Shown here: piece by piece, positions 1 through 7,539 of the stretch
How the letters are laid out: the number at the start of each line of letters is the position of its first letter
How positions within the stretch are numbered: position 1 is the stretch's first letter
NCBI GenBank assembly: GCA_031257655.1
Contig: JAIROF010000205.1
Location: 1-14,137 of the forward strand
Length of the DNA stretch: 14,137 bases
From: Prevotellaceae bacterium
GTDB taxonomy: Bacteria > Bacteroidota > Bacteroidia > Bacteroidales > UBA932
Direction: 5' to 3'
Notes under the pieces: generated by a model
What the model was told of the DNA's origin: nothing
Seen by the model: only the letters and a program-made list of their open reading frames with translations
The model's database searches: none
Position numbers and translations under genes: made by a program

Positions 1-261
1 TACGATGCCGAGCAGGAGGCAAAAAGTCGCCACCGGAGCCAAATTGCCTCTGCCAGATTAGAAGGGGCAATGGCAAAAGAAAAGGAATACTCAAAAAAGA
101 TCGCAGAAAAAGAGAAAGAGCTCGCAGCGGAAAGAAAAGTGCGCACAGAAAAAGAGAAAAAACTCGCAGAAAAAGAGAAAGATCTCGCAGCGGAAAGAAA
201 AATGCGCGAAGAAAAAGAGAAAGAAATAGCAGAGTTAAAGCGCCTCCTAAAAAACAAGTGA
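1..261 (+). CDS. 3' end of a coiled-coil protein, possibly an Rpn/PD-(D/E)XK nuclease-family protein (5' end outside window)
   Basis: The frame is open from base 1 to a TGA at 259-261, so this is the last 86 codons of a longer gene. The ATG at 70 lies inside the open frame and is probably not the start. The visible part is almost all Lys, Glu, Ala and Arg and is predicted to be a long charged coiled coil, with a 21-residue unit (three heptads) present twice at 103-228, starting AEKEKELAAERK and AEKEKDLAAERK. The tail ends EIAELKRLLKNK. Comparable charged tails following a short R/A-rich helix are common at the C-terminus of Bacteroidetes Rpn-type (PD-(D/E)XK) proteins. That family call is inference from tail style only, since no catalytic domain is in view. 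Any protein with a C-terminal coiled coil would fit. Confidence 0.6.
   Translation, partial: YDAEQEAKSRHRSQIASARLEGAMAKEKEYSKKIAEKEKELAAERKVRTEKEKKLAEKEKDLAAERKMREEKEKEIAELKRLLKNK
103..228 (+). repeat. two tandem 63-bp coding repeats (21-residue coiled-coil unit)
   Basis: Units 103-165 and 166-228 match at about 56 of 63 bases and encode two 21-residue blocks. The length is a multiple of 7 residues, so copy gain or loss keeps the coiled-coil register and the reading frame. This suggests recent in-frame duplication. Confidence 0.85.
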
Positions 262-307
262 TCCTACCCTGCGGGGCTTGCAACGGAGCGGTATGGTTTG
301 AAATTGG

Positions 308-365
308 CGTAAGCCCTTTTCCTCCCCTTCGTTTCCTAACGAGGGGGAAATGGTCTTACGTTTTT
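308..365 (+). terminator. possible intrinsic terminator after the coiled-coil gene
   Basis: Arms 308-327 and 341-360 pair at about 16 of 20 positions (CGTAAG at one end, CTTACG at the other) around a 13-nt loop. TTTTT follows at 361-365. It lies 47 nt beyond the stop of the upstream gene on the same strand. The stem is imperfect, so it could equally be a decayed repeat element. Confidence 0.35.
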
Positions 366-403
366 AACGTTGTTCCCCCGTATGGCGTAGCGTCCGCCCC
401 TAC

Positions 404-512
404 GCGCATCGCGCCATTAACCGTTAACCATTAAAAAGCCCATTTCGTCGTTGGGCGACCGCAGGGGTTAATGGTTAATGGTTAATGGTTAATGGTTAAT
501 GGCGCGAAGCGC
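404..512. repeat. long imperfect inverted repeat enclosing a heptamer array
   Basis: The arms 404-434 and 482-512 are reverse complements at 29 of 31 positions. Each carries GCGC, a TCGCG core and the CCATTAACC motif. A small GCCCA/TGGGC hairpin (438-456) lies between them. The right arm is built from the tandem GGTTAAT units at 466-502, so the arm and the array evolved together. No coding frame is convincing here. Confidence 0.75.
466..502. repeat. heptamer tandem array, GGTTAAT x5.3
   Basis: Five exact copies of GGTTAAT start at 466, 473, 480, 487 and 494, followed by GG. This is one of several period-7 arrays in the spacers of this window. Confidence 0.95.
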
Positions 513-542
513 TGTAGAGACGTGGCATGCCACGTCTCTACA
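513..542. repeat. 30-bp perfect palindrome (dispersed element, copy A)
   Basis: The sequence is fully self-complementary: TGTAGAGACGTGGCA joined to its own reverse complement, with no loop. It directly abuts the inverted repeat at 404-512. The left flank plus core, GCGCTGTAGAGACG, recurs as GCGCTGTAGGGACG in the element at 1896-2010, so the two belong to one family. Confidence 0.9.
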
Positions 543-558
543 AAGGTCGCCTCGCTTT

Positions 559-597
559 CGTCCTGCCAAATTACAAATTCGGCAAGACGGGGTTTTT
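559..597 (+). terminator. stem-loop followed by GGGG and a T run
   Basis: Arms 559-572 and 576-589 pair at 12 of 14 positions around a 3-nt loop, followed by GGGG and TTTTT at 593-597. The orientation would stop transcription entering from the left towards the convergent rlmI-like gene. The nearest plus-strand gene ends about 300 nt upstream, so it may be a backup terminator or part of the palindromic element. Confidence 0.35.
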
Positions 598-603
598 AGT
601 TTG

Positions 604-637
604 GTTCTTAGTTCTTAGTTCTTAGTTCTTAGTTCTA
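604..637. repeat. heptamer array GTTCTTA abutting a stop codon
   Basis: GTTCTTA repeats at 604, 611, 618 and 625, then a partial unit runs into the TAG stop of the minus-strand methyltransferase gene (635-637). Read on the coding strand, AACTAAG units begin immediately after the stop. Confidence 0.9.
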
Positions 638-1813
638 TTCGACGTATATCGCCAGCCCTTTGAGGTATTCGCCTTCGGGGTGGTAGATGCTCACGGGGTG
701 GTCTGGCGGCTGGGCAAGGCGGTGGAGGATGCGGACGCTACGGCGGCTATCTATGGCTGCCGAAAATATGGCGCTGCCAAGCTGCGCGCTGCTCACCACC
801 TGCGAGCAGCTAAAGGTGAATATGATGCTACCGTGCGGCGCCTGCTTCAGGGCGAGGGCGTTGAGCCTGCGGTAGGCTTGCAGGGCGTTTCTCAGGGCGC
901 CCGTGTGCTTGGCAAAGGCCGGCGGGTCGAGCACCATCACGTCGTACTTTCCGCCTGCGCTTTGGAGGAAGTCGAAGGCATCGGCAACGACGGCCTCGTG
1001 GGGGGCATGGTCGCCAAAGTTGATGGCCACGTTCCGCTGGGCTTGCGCTACCGCCCGGGCGGAGCTGTCCACCGAGCAGACGCGCGCCGCGCCGCCGCGC
1101 AGGGCGTAGGCGGAGAAGCCCCCCGTGTAGCAAAACATGTTGAGCACGCTGCGCCCCCGGCAGTAGCGCTCGAGCAGGCTGCGGTTGTCGCGCTGGTCGA
1201 GGAAGAATCCCGTTTTTTGTCCGCCCTCCCAGTCGACCTCAAAGCGCAGCCCGTTTTCCAGCGCAGGGTCGGCTTGCCGTTCGCCCCAGAGGTAGCCATC
1301 TGCGGCGCCTACGTTTGCCTTAAAGGGCAGCGTTGCCGCGCTTTTGTCGTACACCGCCTTCAGGCTGTCGCCATAGATGCAGCGCAAGGCCTGCGCCAGC
1401 TCCTGCCGCGCCCGGTACATGCCGACGCTGTGCGCCTGCAGCACGGCTGTGGCGCCGTACACGTCTACTATCAGCCCCGGCAGGCCGTCGGCTTCGCCGT
1501 GCGCCAGGCGGTAGCAGGTGGTGAGGTCGGAGAGCACCGTTTTTTTGCGCAGGTTGCAGGCATTTTGCAGCGCTTGCCGCCAAAAATCGGCATCGATGGC
1601 TTGCGCCTCGAAGGTGAGCATGCGCACGGCAATGCTTCCCACCTGCGCATGCCCCGCCCCCAGCAGCTGCCCCGCAGAAGAGTAGACCTCCACCACGTCG
1701 CCCTCCTCGGGATTCCCGTCGGCGTGGTGTATTGCCCCCGAGAACACCCACGGGTGGCGGCGCTGCAGGGCTTCTTCTTTCCCGTGCCTGAGAAAAATCT
1801 TCGGTAGCGACAT
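635..1813 (-). CDS. rlmI: RlmI-type class I SAM-dependent 23S rRNA (cytosine-5) methyltransferase
   Basis: This cytoplasmic enzyme is predicted to methylate a cytosine of 23S rRNA using S-adenosylmethionine; E. coli RlmI modifies C1962. The 392 residues match the family length (about 396). An N-terminal PUA-like RNA-binding domain covers roughly residues 3-75 and contains HPWVFSGAI. The linker carries GFFLDQRDNR (202-211). The Rossmann domain has motif I LNMFCYTGGFSAYA (224-237), an acidic ribose-binding residue in VDSS (Asp249), motif IV DPPAF (296-300) and motif VI SCS (335-337) with the conserved Cys336. The ATG at 1813 places the PUA domain at the N-terminus as expected. The gene stands alone between two repeat-filled spacers. 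The target base is inferred from the family, not seen. Confidence 0.9.
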   Translation of the reverse strand: MSLPKIFLRHGKEEALQRRHPWVFSGAIHHADGNPEEGDVVEVYSSAGQLLGAGHAQVGSIAVRMLTFEAQAIDADFWRQALQNACNLRKKTVLSDLTTCYRLAHGEADGLPGLIVDVYGATAVLQAHSVGMYRARQELAQALRCIYGDSLKAVYDKSAATLPFKANVGAADGYLWGERQADPALENGLRFEVDWEGGQKTGFFLDQRDNRSLLERYCRGRSVLNMFCYTGGFSAYALRGGAARVCSVDSSARAVAQAQRNVAINFGDHAPHEAVVADAFDFLQSAGGKYDVMVLDPPAFAKHTGALRNALQAYRRLNALALKQAPHGSIIFTFSCSQVVSSAQLGSAIFSAAIDSRRSVRILHRLAQPPDHPVSIYHPEGEYLKGLAIYVE

Positions 1814-1895
1814 AAGCTGTATGGTATGGCAAGTATTATTGACGATTAAAAATTATTTAACTTAACGTATCATGTTACGCGACACAGCAACGAAA

Positions 1896-2010
1896 TGGCG
1901 CTGTAGGGACGCACAGCGTGCGCCTCGGCGACGAAATAGCACCGACGCGCAATGCGCGGTGAGACGCGCAATGCGCGGTGAGACGCACGCCGTGCGTCTC
2001 TACAGCGCCA
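1896..2010. repeat. palindromic intergenic element with internal 19-bp tandem repeat (copy B)
   Basis: The outer arms 1896-1926 and 1980-2010 are reverse complements at 28 of 31 positions (TGGCGCTGTAG at one tip, CTACAGCGCCA at the other). Inside is a 19-bp unit GACGCGCAATGCGCGGTGA in tandem at 1944-1962 and 1963-1981. The unit contains its own small palindrome, GCGCAATGCGC. It shares GCGCTGTAGRGACG and the string ATTTCGTCG (as its complement, 1929-1937) with the spacer at 404-542. It fills the 309-nt gap between the methyltransferase gene and the glycosidase fusion. No gene is seen in this gap. Confidence 0.85.
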
Positions 2011-2122
2011 CGCGCCATCAATCCTATATAATAAAAAATCCGAGGTCAGACAGCGACATGCGCACCAGGAGTTAGGTTTTTCGCATGCTGCAATTTATCA
2101 CGCCATCCAATCCACATCCGGT

Positions 2123-5100
2123 TTAGGGCGCTTTCTGATTTTCTGCCAAGCCGCTCTGCACCATTTTCGCCTCGTCTACCGCCTCGATAAATTCGCGGAG
2201 CACGTTGGTGCGTATGCCGGTGGTGGTGATGAGGCTATTGTTGCTATCGGGGTGCACGCGGTTGGAGAGGAATACGTACACCAGCTCCCGCTGGGGGTCG
2301 GCCCACACAAAGGTTCCGGTGAAGCCCGAGTGCCCGAAGCTTTCCGGCGATGCTTCGCGGCACACGGGGCTTACCTTTTGCGGGTTAAGCTCGGGTTTGT
2401 CAAAGCCCAGGCCGCGCCGGTTGTCTGCGGAGTAGGTTTTGGTGATTTTGTCCACCGTTTCCGGCTTCAGCAGCTGCGCTCCGCCGTAGCTGCCGCGCCA
2501 TAGGAACATCTGCATCATTTTTGCCATGTCGTAGGCGGTGGAGAAGAGGCCGGCATGTCCCGCCACGCCGCCCACGGTGGCCGCGCCGTGGTCGTGCACG
2601 TAGCCGTGAATAAGCCGGCGGCGAAACGAGTACTCCCACTCGGTGGGCGCAATACTCCGGCGGTCGAACCTGGCCAGCGGCAAAAATCCGGTCGACTTCA
2701 TGCCCAGCGGTTTGTAGAATAAGCTGTCGGCCATTACGTCCAAGCTTTTTCCCGATACGCTTTCCGCCACGCGCTGGAGGTAGTAAAATCCAAGGTCGCT
2801 GTACCGGTATCGCTTGGCCAGAAGGGGGGTGTTGTCCATCAGCTGGTACACCTTTTCCTTTATGAGGCGATGCGCGTAGAGGCTATCCGCCACGAGCAGG
2901 GGGTACTCCGGAGAGTAGGAGGCGCTGAAAAATGCGGTATCCAGCGCATGGAACTTGTTGAGGTAGGTATGCGCGTAGAGCTTGAATGGGTGGGTTTCCG
3001 AGTGCGCAATGCTGAGCAGGGGCTGGTCGGCAAACATGGGCCGCATAAAGGCCACGTGCACCGGTATCCAGGCCTTAAGGCCCGCCTGGTGGAGCAGGAT
3101 GTCGCGTATCGTGAGGTGCTCCTTGCCGGATTTTTCGGCAAAGGCGATGTGCTTTTCCAAGTGGTCGCCCAGGGCGATGGCGCCATTTTCCTCCAGCTTC
3201 ATAACCACCGGCAGGGTTGCCGCAACTTTGGTAACGGAGGCTACATCGTAGAGGGTGCCGAGCGTTACGGGGGTTTCGTTTTGGTAGGTTTGGTATCCAA
3301 AGGCCTTGTGGTAAAAAATCACGCCCTTGTGCGCCGCCAGGAGCTGGCATCCGGGGAATGCCTGCTGCCTAATGGCGTCGAGTATCATCGAATCTACCGC
3401 CGCCATTCGCCCCGGGCTGATGTTGAGCTCCGCAGGGGAGCCGTGCTTGAGGCGCGTTCGGGTTGGCCGCTGCACGCCATCGCCGGCTTTGATACCCCTG
3501 GATGCGCTAACGGGGCTTTGGCCGGCCACGGGGTTTGCGCCAAACAGGGCGTGCGCGGCCGCCCGCTGGTACTCCTCCTCGCTGTTGTAGGCCAGCAGCA
3601 CGCTTTCAAACACCTTCAGGCTTCCCACCTTTGGCATCACGTAGGGGTTGGCGTAGAGCACGAGGGCCGTTCGCTTGCGCGCCGCCAGCTGCACCAGCCA
3701 GTGGCAAAAGCTCCTGTCTAAGTCAAAATTGCGCTGCGGCATGCGCTGGTTGACGTCCATGTAGCCCACCAGCACCAGGTTGTAGTCCTGCAGCTTTTGC
3801 GCCAGCGAATCGTAGTCGGCCGGTTTTGTCTGGTCAACCCTGTAGAGGTCGAGCGAGGCGTATCGGCGCGCCACCCTCAGAAAGGTGCTGTAGCGGTTGC
3901 CTTTGCTCACCTCTACGTAGGCTATTCGGAGGGTATCGGGGCGTTTTATGGGCAGCAGGTGGTTTTTGTCGGCGGCTATGGTCATGCAGGCCTCTACGAG
4001 CTGCGCGCGCAGGCGCTGCGCGCTTGGCGGAAAGAGCCGCTTGCTGAGGTTGTCGGTTTTTATCCTTTTCATGCCGCTGTTCAAGCCCAGCCAGTACTTT
4101 GTTTTGAGCACGCGCAGGCATTTTTCGTCAAGCCGCTCCATGGGGAGCAGGCCGCTGTTCACAGCGTTTTCTATGGTGTCGATGCTCGCCTCAACGTTGA
4201 GCGGGTAGATGAGCATATCGCTCCCTGCGAGCAGGGCCTTCAGGTTGGCTTCGGTATAGGCGTATCGCTGCGACACCGCCCTCATCTGCATGCCATCGCT
4301 GAATACCAATCCCTTAAAGTTGAGCTTTTCGCGGAGCAGCTCGTCGGAGAGCCTTTTTGAGAGGCTCGACATTTGCCGGCTTTCATCAATTTTGGGCACG
4401 CTGAGGTGCCCCACCATAATGCTTCCTACGCCGCTCTCAATCAGCCTTTTGAATGGGAATAGGTCAACCCGTTCGAGCGTTCTGCGGCTGCTGTGGAGCG
4501 TTGGGAGTTCGCTGTGCGAATCCTTGTCGGTGTTGCCGTGTCCGGGGAAGTGCTTTGCGCAGGCAATTACGCCGTTATCCTGCAGCCCGCCGGCGTAGGC
4601 AATGCACTTGCGGGCTACGGCTTGCGGGTCTTGGCCAAAGGAGCGGGCGTTGATGACCGGATTATCGGGGTCGCTGTTCACGTCGGCTACGGGGGCGAAG
4701 TTGATGTGCATGCCCAGCTGCTTGAACTGCGCGGCGATTTCGGCGCCCATGCGGTAGACGAGCGAATCGCTGCTAATGGCGCCCAGCGCAATTTGAAAGG
4801 GAAAGTTGGGCACGCTATCAAAGCGCATGCCCACGCCCCACTCCGCGTCCATCCCCACAAGCAGGGGGACTTGGGCGATGGACTGGTAGTAGGTGGTCAG
4901 CTCGGCTTGCCGCACCGGCGTACCCTGAAAAAAGATGAGGCCGCCTATTTTTTGCCGCACAACGAGGTCGGTAATTTCGGCCACGTGCAAGGCGTTGCTT
5001 GCTTTGTTGGAGTAAGCGGCGACCATCATCAGCTGGGCAATTTTTTCGCGCGTGCTGAGCGTTGCCAACATGGAATCGGCCCAGGGAACAGGCGCTTCGA

Positions 5101-5191
5101 GGGTTTCGATAAGGCTTGCTCGCGGCTGTGCCGCCAAAAGCAGGTGAGCAAGAGCAAGCAAGCAGCAAACCAGTAGCCTTTTCCCTGTCAT
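2123..5191 (-). CDS. secreted fusion: NagZ-like GH3 beta-N-acetylhexosaminidase plus class C beta-lactamase-like serine hydrolase
   Basis: At 1022 residues this is about twice the size of either enzyme alone. A signal peptide spans residues 1-25 (KR, then LLVCCLLALAHLLLA). The GH3 catalytic domain covers about 45-370: KHFPGHGNT (213-221), the Asp224-Ser-His226 dyad typical of NagZ enzymes, and the likely nucleophile Asp299 in VFSDGMQM. A GH3 C-terminal alpha/beta domain spans about 395-560 and ends in LFGANPVAGQSPVS. After a basic linker comes a serine beta-lactamase fold (about 590-1005): Ser652-x-x-Lys655 (SVTK), Tyr797-Ser-Asp and HSGFTG (954-959). All catalytic motifs are intact. GH3 NagZ enzymes remove GlcNAc from muropeptides; the partner domain may be an amidase, peptidase or esterase. 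Placement is periplasmic or surface-exposed. It starts 4 nt after the stop of the Wzz-like gene, so the two are probably cotranscribed. Confidence 0.9.
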   Translation of the reverse strand: MTGKRLLVCCLLALAHLLLAAQPRASLIETLEAPVPWADSMLATLSTREKIAQLMMVAAYSNKASNALHVAEITDLVVRQKIGGLIFFQGTPVRQAELTTYYQSIAQVPLLVGMDAEWGVGMRFDSVPNFPFQIALGAISSDSLVYRMGAEIAAQFKQLGMHINFAPVADVNSDPDNPVINARSFGQDPQAVARKCIAYAGGLQDNGVIACAKHFPGHGNTDKDSHSELPTLHSSRRTLERVDLFPFKRLIESGVGSIMVGHLSVPKIDESRQMSSLSKRLSDELLREKLNFKGLVFSDGMQMRAVSQRYAYTEANLKALLAGSDMLIYPLNVEASIDTIENAVNSGLLPMERLDEKCLRVLKTKYWLGLNSGMKRIKTDNLSKRLFPPSAQRLRAQLVEACMTIAADKNHLLPIKRPDTLRIAYVEVSKGNRYSTFLRVARRYASLDLYRVDQTKPADYDSLAQKLQDYNLVLVGYMDVNQRMPQRNFDLDRSFCHWLVQLAARKRTALVLYANPYVMPKVGSLKVFESVLLAYNSEEEYQRAAAHALFGANPVAGQSPVSASRGIKAGDGVQRPTRTRLKHGSPAELNISPGRMAAVDSMILDAIRQQAFPGCQLLAAHKGVIFYHKAFGYQTYQNETPVTLGTLYDVASVTKVAATLPVVMKLEENGAIALGDHLEKHIAFAEKSGKEHLTIRDILLHQAGLKAWIPVHVAFMRPMFADQPLLSIAHSETHPFKLYAHTYLNKFHALDTAFFSASYSPEYPLLVADSLYAHRLIKEKVYQLMDNTPLLAKRYRYSDLGFYYLQRVAESVSGKSLDVMADSLFYKPLGMKSTGFLPLARFDRRSIAPTEWEYSFRRRLIHGYVHDHGAATVGGVAGHAGLFSTAYDMAKMMQMFLWRGSYGGAQLLKPETVDKITKTYSADNRRGLGFDKPELNPQKVSPVCREASPESFGHSGFTGTFVWADPQRELVYVFLSNRVHPDSNNSLITTTGIRTNVLREFIEAVDEAKMVQSGLAENQKAP

Positions 5192-5195
5192 GCGC

Positions 5196-6194
5196 TTAGG
5201 CTTTTCTGGCGACGATACCGTTTCTTTTACGATTCTCCCAAAGCAGCAGCGCCATAAGCCCCAGCGCCACGGTAACAGCGGAGGTCGCTGTGGTGCGCTT
5301 GAGCAAGCTCACGGTAGGGCGGTAGGTTTTGCTGAAATCGGACACCACCGTGGCCGGCTGCGTGAATAGCGTGTACTCGCGCTCCAAGCTTATTTTTGAG
5401 TAGTAGAGCCGGTTGATGGCTTCGTGCAGCTGCACCTGCTCGCTTTTTTGCAGCGCACCGTTCAGGTCAAGCTGTACGGTGGGGGTGTTGCTGCTTGCGG
5501 TGTAGGTTGCCTGTACTTGCTGTAGCGTTGCTATTTCTTTCTCTACGTAGGCAATTTGCTCCCTCAGCTGCTCCACGCGCAGGAGGTTCATCTTGTACCC
5601 GAAGGCGTTGTTGCTGATAAAGGTGAGCAAGCCCTGCATGAGGGTGGGGTAAACATCTTCGTCGAACACCTCAACTACGACCCGAACAAATTTTGACACC
5701 GTTAGGGTCGTATCGTTCCAGGCGTATTTTTCGGCGTAGTACAAAGGCTGCTCGCTATGGTCGAGCCGGTCATTGGAGGTAAACAGCCCGTACTGCGCCG
5801 ACAGGGTGGAGATTTTTTCCGCGTCGAGCTCGCTGATGTTGAGCTGTAGCGCCAGCTCACGGTAGTTGCGCTGCCTGCAAAGGTTGTTGAGCTTCGAGAT
5901 GTTGTCTACCACCACGGGGATGGCAAGGTTGTTGCTGCGAACAATGGCTTCGGAGCAGTACACCTTGGGGGCTTGCTTATCCAGCAAAACGCCTGCGCCA
6001 ATCCCAATGGCGACAAAGAGCGCCACCCACAGCAATTTCCGTAGTAAATAAATAGCAATAGCGCCTAGCATAGCTGCAAATCCCTGCAAAACAACTTTAA
6101 ACTTTCGACCTATAAAAATTAAAACTTCAAGTAAATCTATTTCATTTCTGCGCGTTGATTGTGTATTTTGTTGTCCCATAATATTAATAGTCAT
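5196..6194 (-). CDS. two-ended membrane protein resembling Wzz/chain-length determinant
   Basis: This 332-residue protein has a polar N-terminus, a hydrophobic stretch at about 34-72 (one or two helices), a large polar domain predicted to be periplasmic, a coiled coil around 203-230 and a second membrane helix near 303-319, followed by a short basic tail (ENRKRNG). This layout is that of Wzz/polysaccharide co-polymerases, which set glycan chain length. The sequence match is weak, so the function is inference. The RxNEIDLLEVL segment near residue 16 is typical of the cytosolic start of such proteins. Start choice is open: ATG at 6194 or, five codons in, ATG at 6179. Neither has a Shine-Dalgarno. 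The stop is 4 nt before the glycosidase fusion, suggesting a joint role in cell-surface or envelope glycans. Confidence 0.65.
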   Translation of the reverse strand: MTINIMGQQNTQSTRRNEIDLLEVLIFIGRKFKVVLQGFAAMLGAIAIYLLRKLLWVALFVAIGIGAGVLLDKQAPKVYCSEAIVRSNNLAIPVVVDNISKLNNLCRQRNYRELALQLNISELDAEKISTLSAQYGLFTSNDRLDHSEQPLYYAEKYAWNDTTLTVSKFVRVVVEVFDEDVYPTLMQGLLTFISNNAFGYKMNLLRVEQLREQIAYVEKEIATLQQVQATYTASSNTPTVQLDLNGALQKSEQVQLHEAINRLYYSKISLEREYTLFTQPATVVSDFSKTYRPTVSLLKRTTATSAVTVALGLMALLLWENRKRNGIVARKA

Positions 6195-6256
6195 GATAAT
6201 TTACATACTTCTACTACGACACACCGGCCTTCAACCCCTCGCCAATCATGAATTAT

Positions 6257-6287
6257 TAAGCGTAGAAACACAATGTTACCCAGCAAA
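6257..6287 (-). promoter_or_regulatory. candidate Bacteroidetes-type promoter for the Wzz-like/GH3 pair
   Basis: On the minus strand TTTG (6287-6284) is followed 19 nt later by TACGCTTA (6264-6257), matching the TAnnTTTG consensus at 4 of 6 fixed positions. It would give a leader of about 55 nt before the ATG at 6194. The oadB stop is followed on the same strand by two T-rich tracts with no hairpin. Transcription might therefore also run through. Confidence 0.3.
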
Positions 6288-6374
6288 ACAACGCCACGCA
6301 ACCACCCCATGCCAAATGCAAATCGGTATGCACGAAGTATTTAGTATATGGTTAAAAAAAATAGAAAAAATAGC

Positions 6375-7535
6375 TTACGATAAGAATCCCAGTAAAATAC
6401 CGGCTGCCACCGCGCTGCCAATTACGCCGGCCACATTGGGTCCCATGGCGTGCATAAGCAGGTGGTTTGTCTTATCGTACTGCAAGCCAACGACTTGCGA
6501 AACACGCGCTGAATCGGGTACTGCCGAAACGCCGGCGTTACCGATGAGCGGGTTAATTTTGTTGCCCTCTTTGAGGAACAAGTTAAATATCTTTACAAAC
6601 ATTACGCCGCCAAAGGTTGCCACCACAAACGACGCCGCTCCCAGCAGGAAAATCCGGACAGAGTCGAACGTCAGGAAGGTGGTTGCCTGCGTGGAGGCGC
6701 CTACGGTAAGCCCAATGAGGATGGTTACAATGTCGATGAGCGGGCCTCGCGCCGTTTCGGCCAGGCGGCGCGTTACGCCGCTTTCCTTCAGGAGGTTTCC
6801 GAAAAAGAGCATGCCCAGCAGCGGCAAGCCCGACGGCACAATGAGGCAGGTGAGCAGCAGGCCAATGATGGGAAACATCACCTTTTCCAAGTGCGACACC
6901 GCGCGCGGCGGTCGCATGCGGATGAGGCGCTCCCGGCGCGACGTGAGCAGCTTCATCACGGGCGGCTGAAGCACCGGCACCAGCGCCATGTACGAGTAGG
7001 CGGATATGGCCACCGCGCCCATGAGGTGGGGCGCCAAGCGCGAGGAGAGAAAGATGGCCGTGGGGCCGTCGGCGCCGCCGATAATGCCGATGGCGGCCGC
7101 CTCGCTGGGCATAAAGCCAAGCCCCAGCGACGCCATGTAGGCGCCAAAGATGCCCAGCTGCGCCGCCGCGCCAATGAGCATGAGCTTGGGGTTGGAGATG
7201 AGCGCCGAAAAATCGGTCATCGCCCCAATGCCAAGGAAGATGAGCGGCGGGTAAACGCCCTGCACCACGCCAAAGTAGAGAATGTTGAGCACGGAGCCTT
7301 CCTCGTAAATGCCTATCCTAAGCCCGGGCATGAACGGAATATTCCCTATCAAAATACCAAATCCAATGGGTATTAGCAGCATAGGCTCAAACTCGTGGCG
7401 TATGGCGAGGTAGAGGAAAATCAACCCTATCGTCATCATGATGATGTGGCCTATCGTCATGTGCGAAAACGCCGTATAGGAGAAAAACTGGCTGAGGTTT
7501 TCCCCTAAAAATCCAAATAAGCTGTTTATATCCAT
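6375..7535 (-). CDS. oadB: Na+-translocating decarboxylase beta subunit (carboxybiotin decarboxylase/Na+ channel)
   Basis: This polytopic inner-membrane protein decarboxylates carboxybiotin and drives Na+ export. It has 386 residues from the ATG at 7535. An upstream TTG at 7547 would overlap the biotin-carrier gene, so the ATG, 4 nt after that gene's stop, is preferred. Residues reported as important in Klebsiella OadB all appear to be present when aligned by eye: Asp156 in GGADGPT (Asp203), Tyr182 in AYSYMALVP (Tyr229), and Asn328, Gly332, Ser337 and Arg344 across NPLIGNAGVSAVPDSARVSQ (Asn373, Gly377, Ser382, Arg389). Many hydrophobic helices run throughout. It is the last gene of the mce-mmdA cluster, so its natural substrate is most likely carboxybiotin from methylmalonyl-CoA (mmdB role), not oxaloacetate. 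Confidence 0.94.
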   Translation of the reverse strand: MDINSLFGFLGENLSQFFSYTAFSHMTIGHIIMMTIGLIFLYLAIRHEFEPMLLIPIGFGILIGNIPFMPGLRIGIYEEGSVLNILYFGVVQGVYPPLIFLGIGAMTDFSALISNPKLMLIGAAAQLGIFGAYMASLGLGFMPSEAAAIGIIGGADGPTAIFLSSRLAPHLMGAVAISAYSYMALVPVLQPPVMKLLTSRRERLIRMRPPRAVSHLEKVMFPIIGLLLTCLIVPSGLPLLGMLFFGNLLKESGVTRRLAETARGPLIDIVTILIGLTVGASTQATTFLTFDSVRIFLLGAASFVVATFGGVMFVKIFNLFLKEGNKINPLIGNAGVSAVPDSARVSQVVGLQYDKTNHLLMHAMGPNVAGVIGSAVAAGILLGFLS

Positions 7536-7539
7536 AGTA

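Noticed and set aside
262..634. tRNA or other structured RNA gene in the hairpin-rich spacer
   Set aside because: The hairpins are simple palindromes and tandem-repeat folds; no cloverleaf or conserved RNA motif could be traced.
680..1807. 375-codon plus-strand frame over the rlmI-like gene
   Set aside because: The minus-strand gene has every methyltransferase motif; the plus-strand translation has none.
1872..2075. 67-codon frame in the spacer before the GH3 fusion
   Set aside because: It is formed by the palindromic element and its 19-bp tandem repeats; Arg-rich translation without family features.
2870..3721. 283-codon plus-strand frame, and similar ones at 3797-4360 and 4493-5176
   Set aside because: All lie antisense to the glycosidase/hydrolase fusion, whose catalytic motifs are intact on the minus strand.
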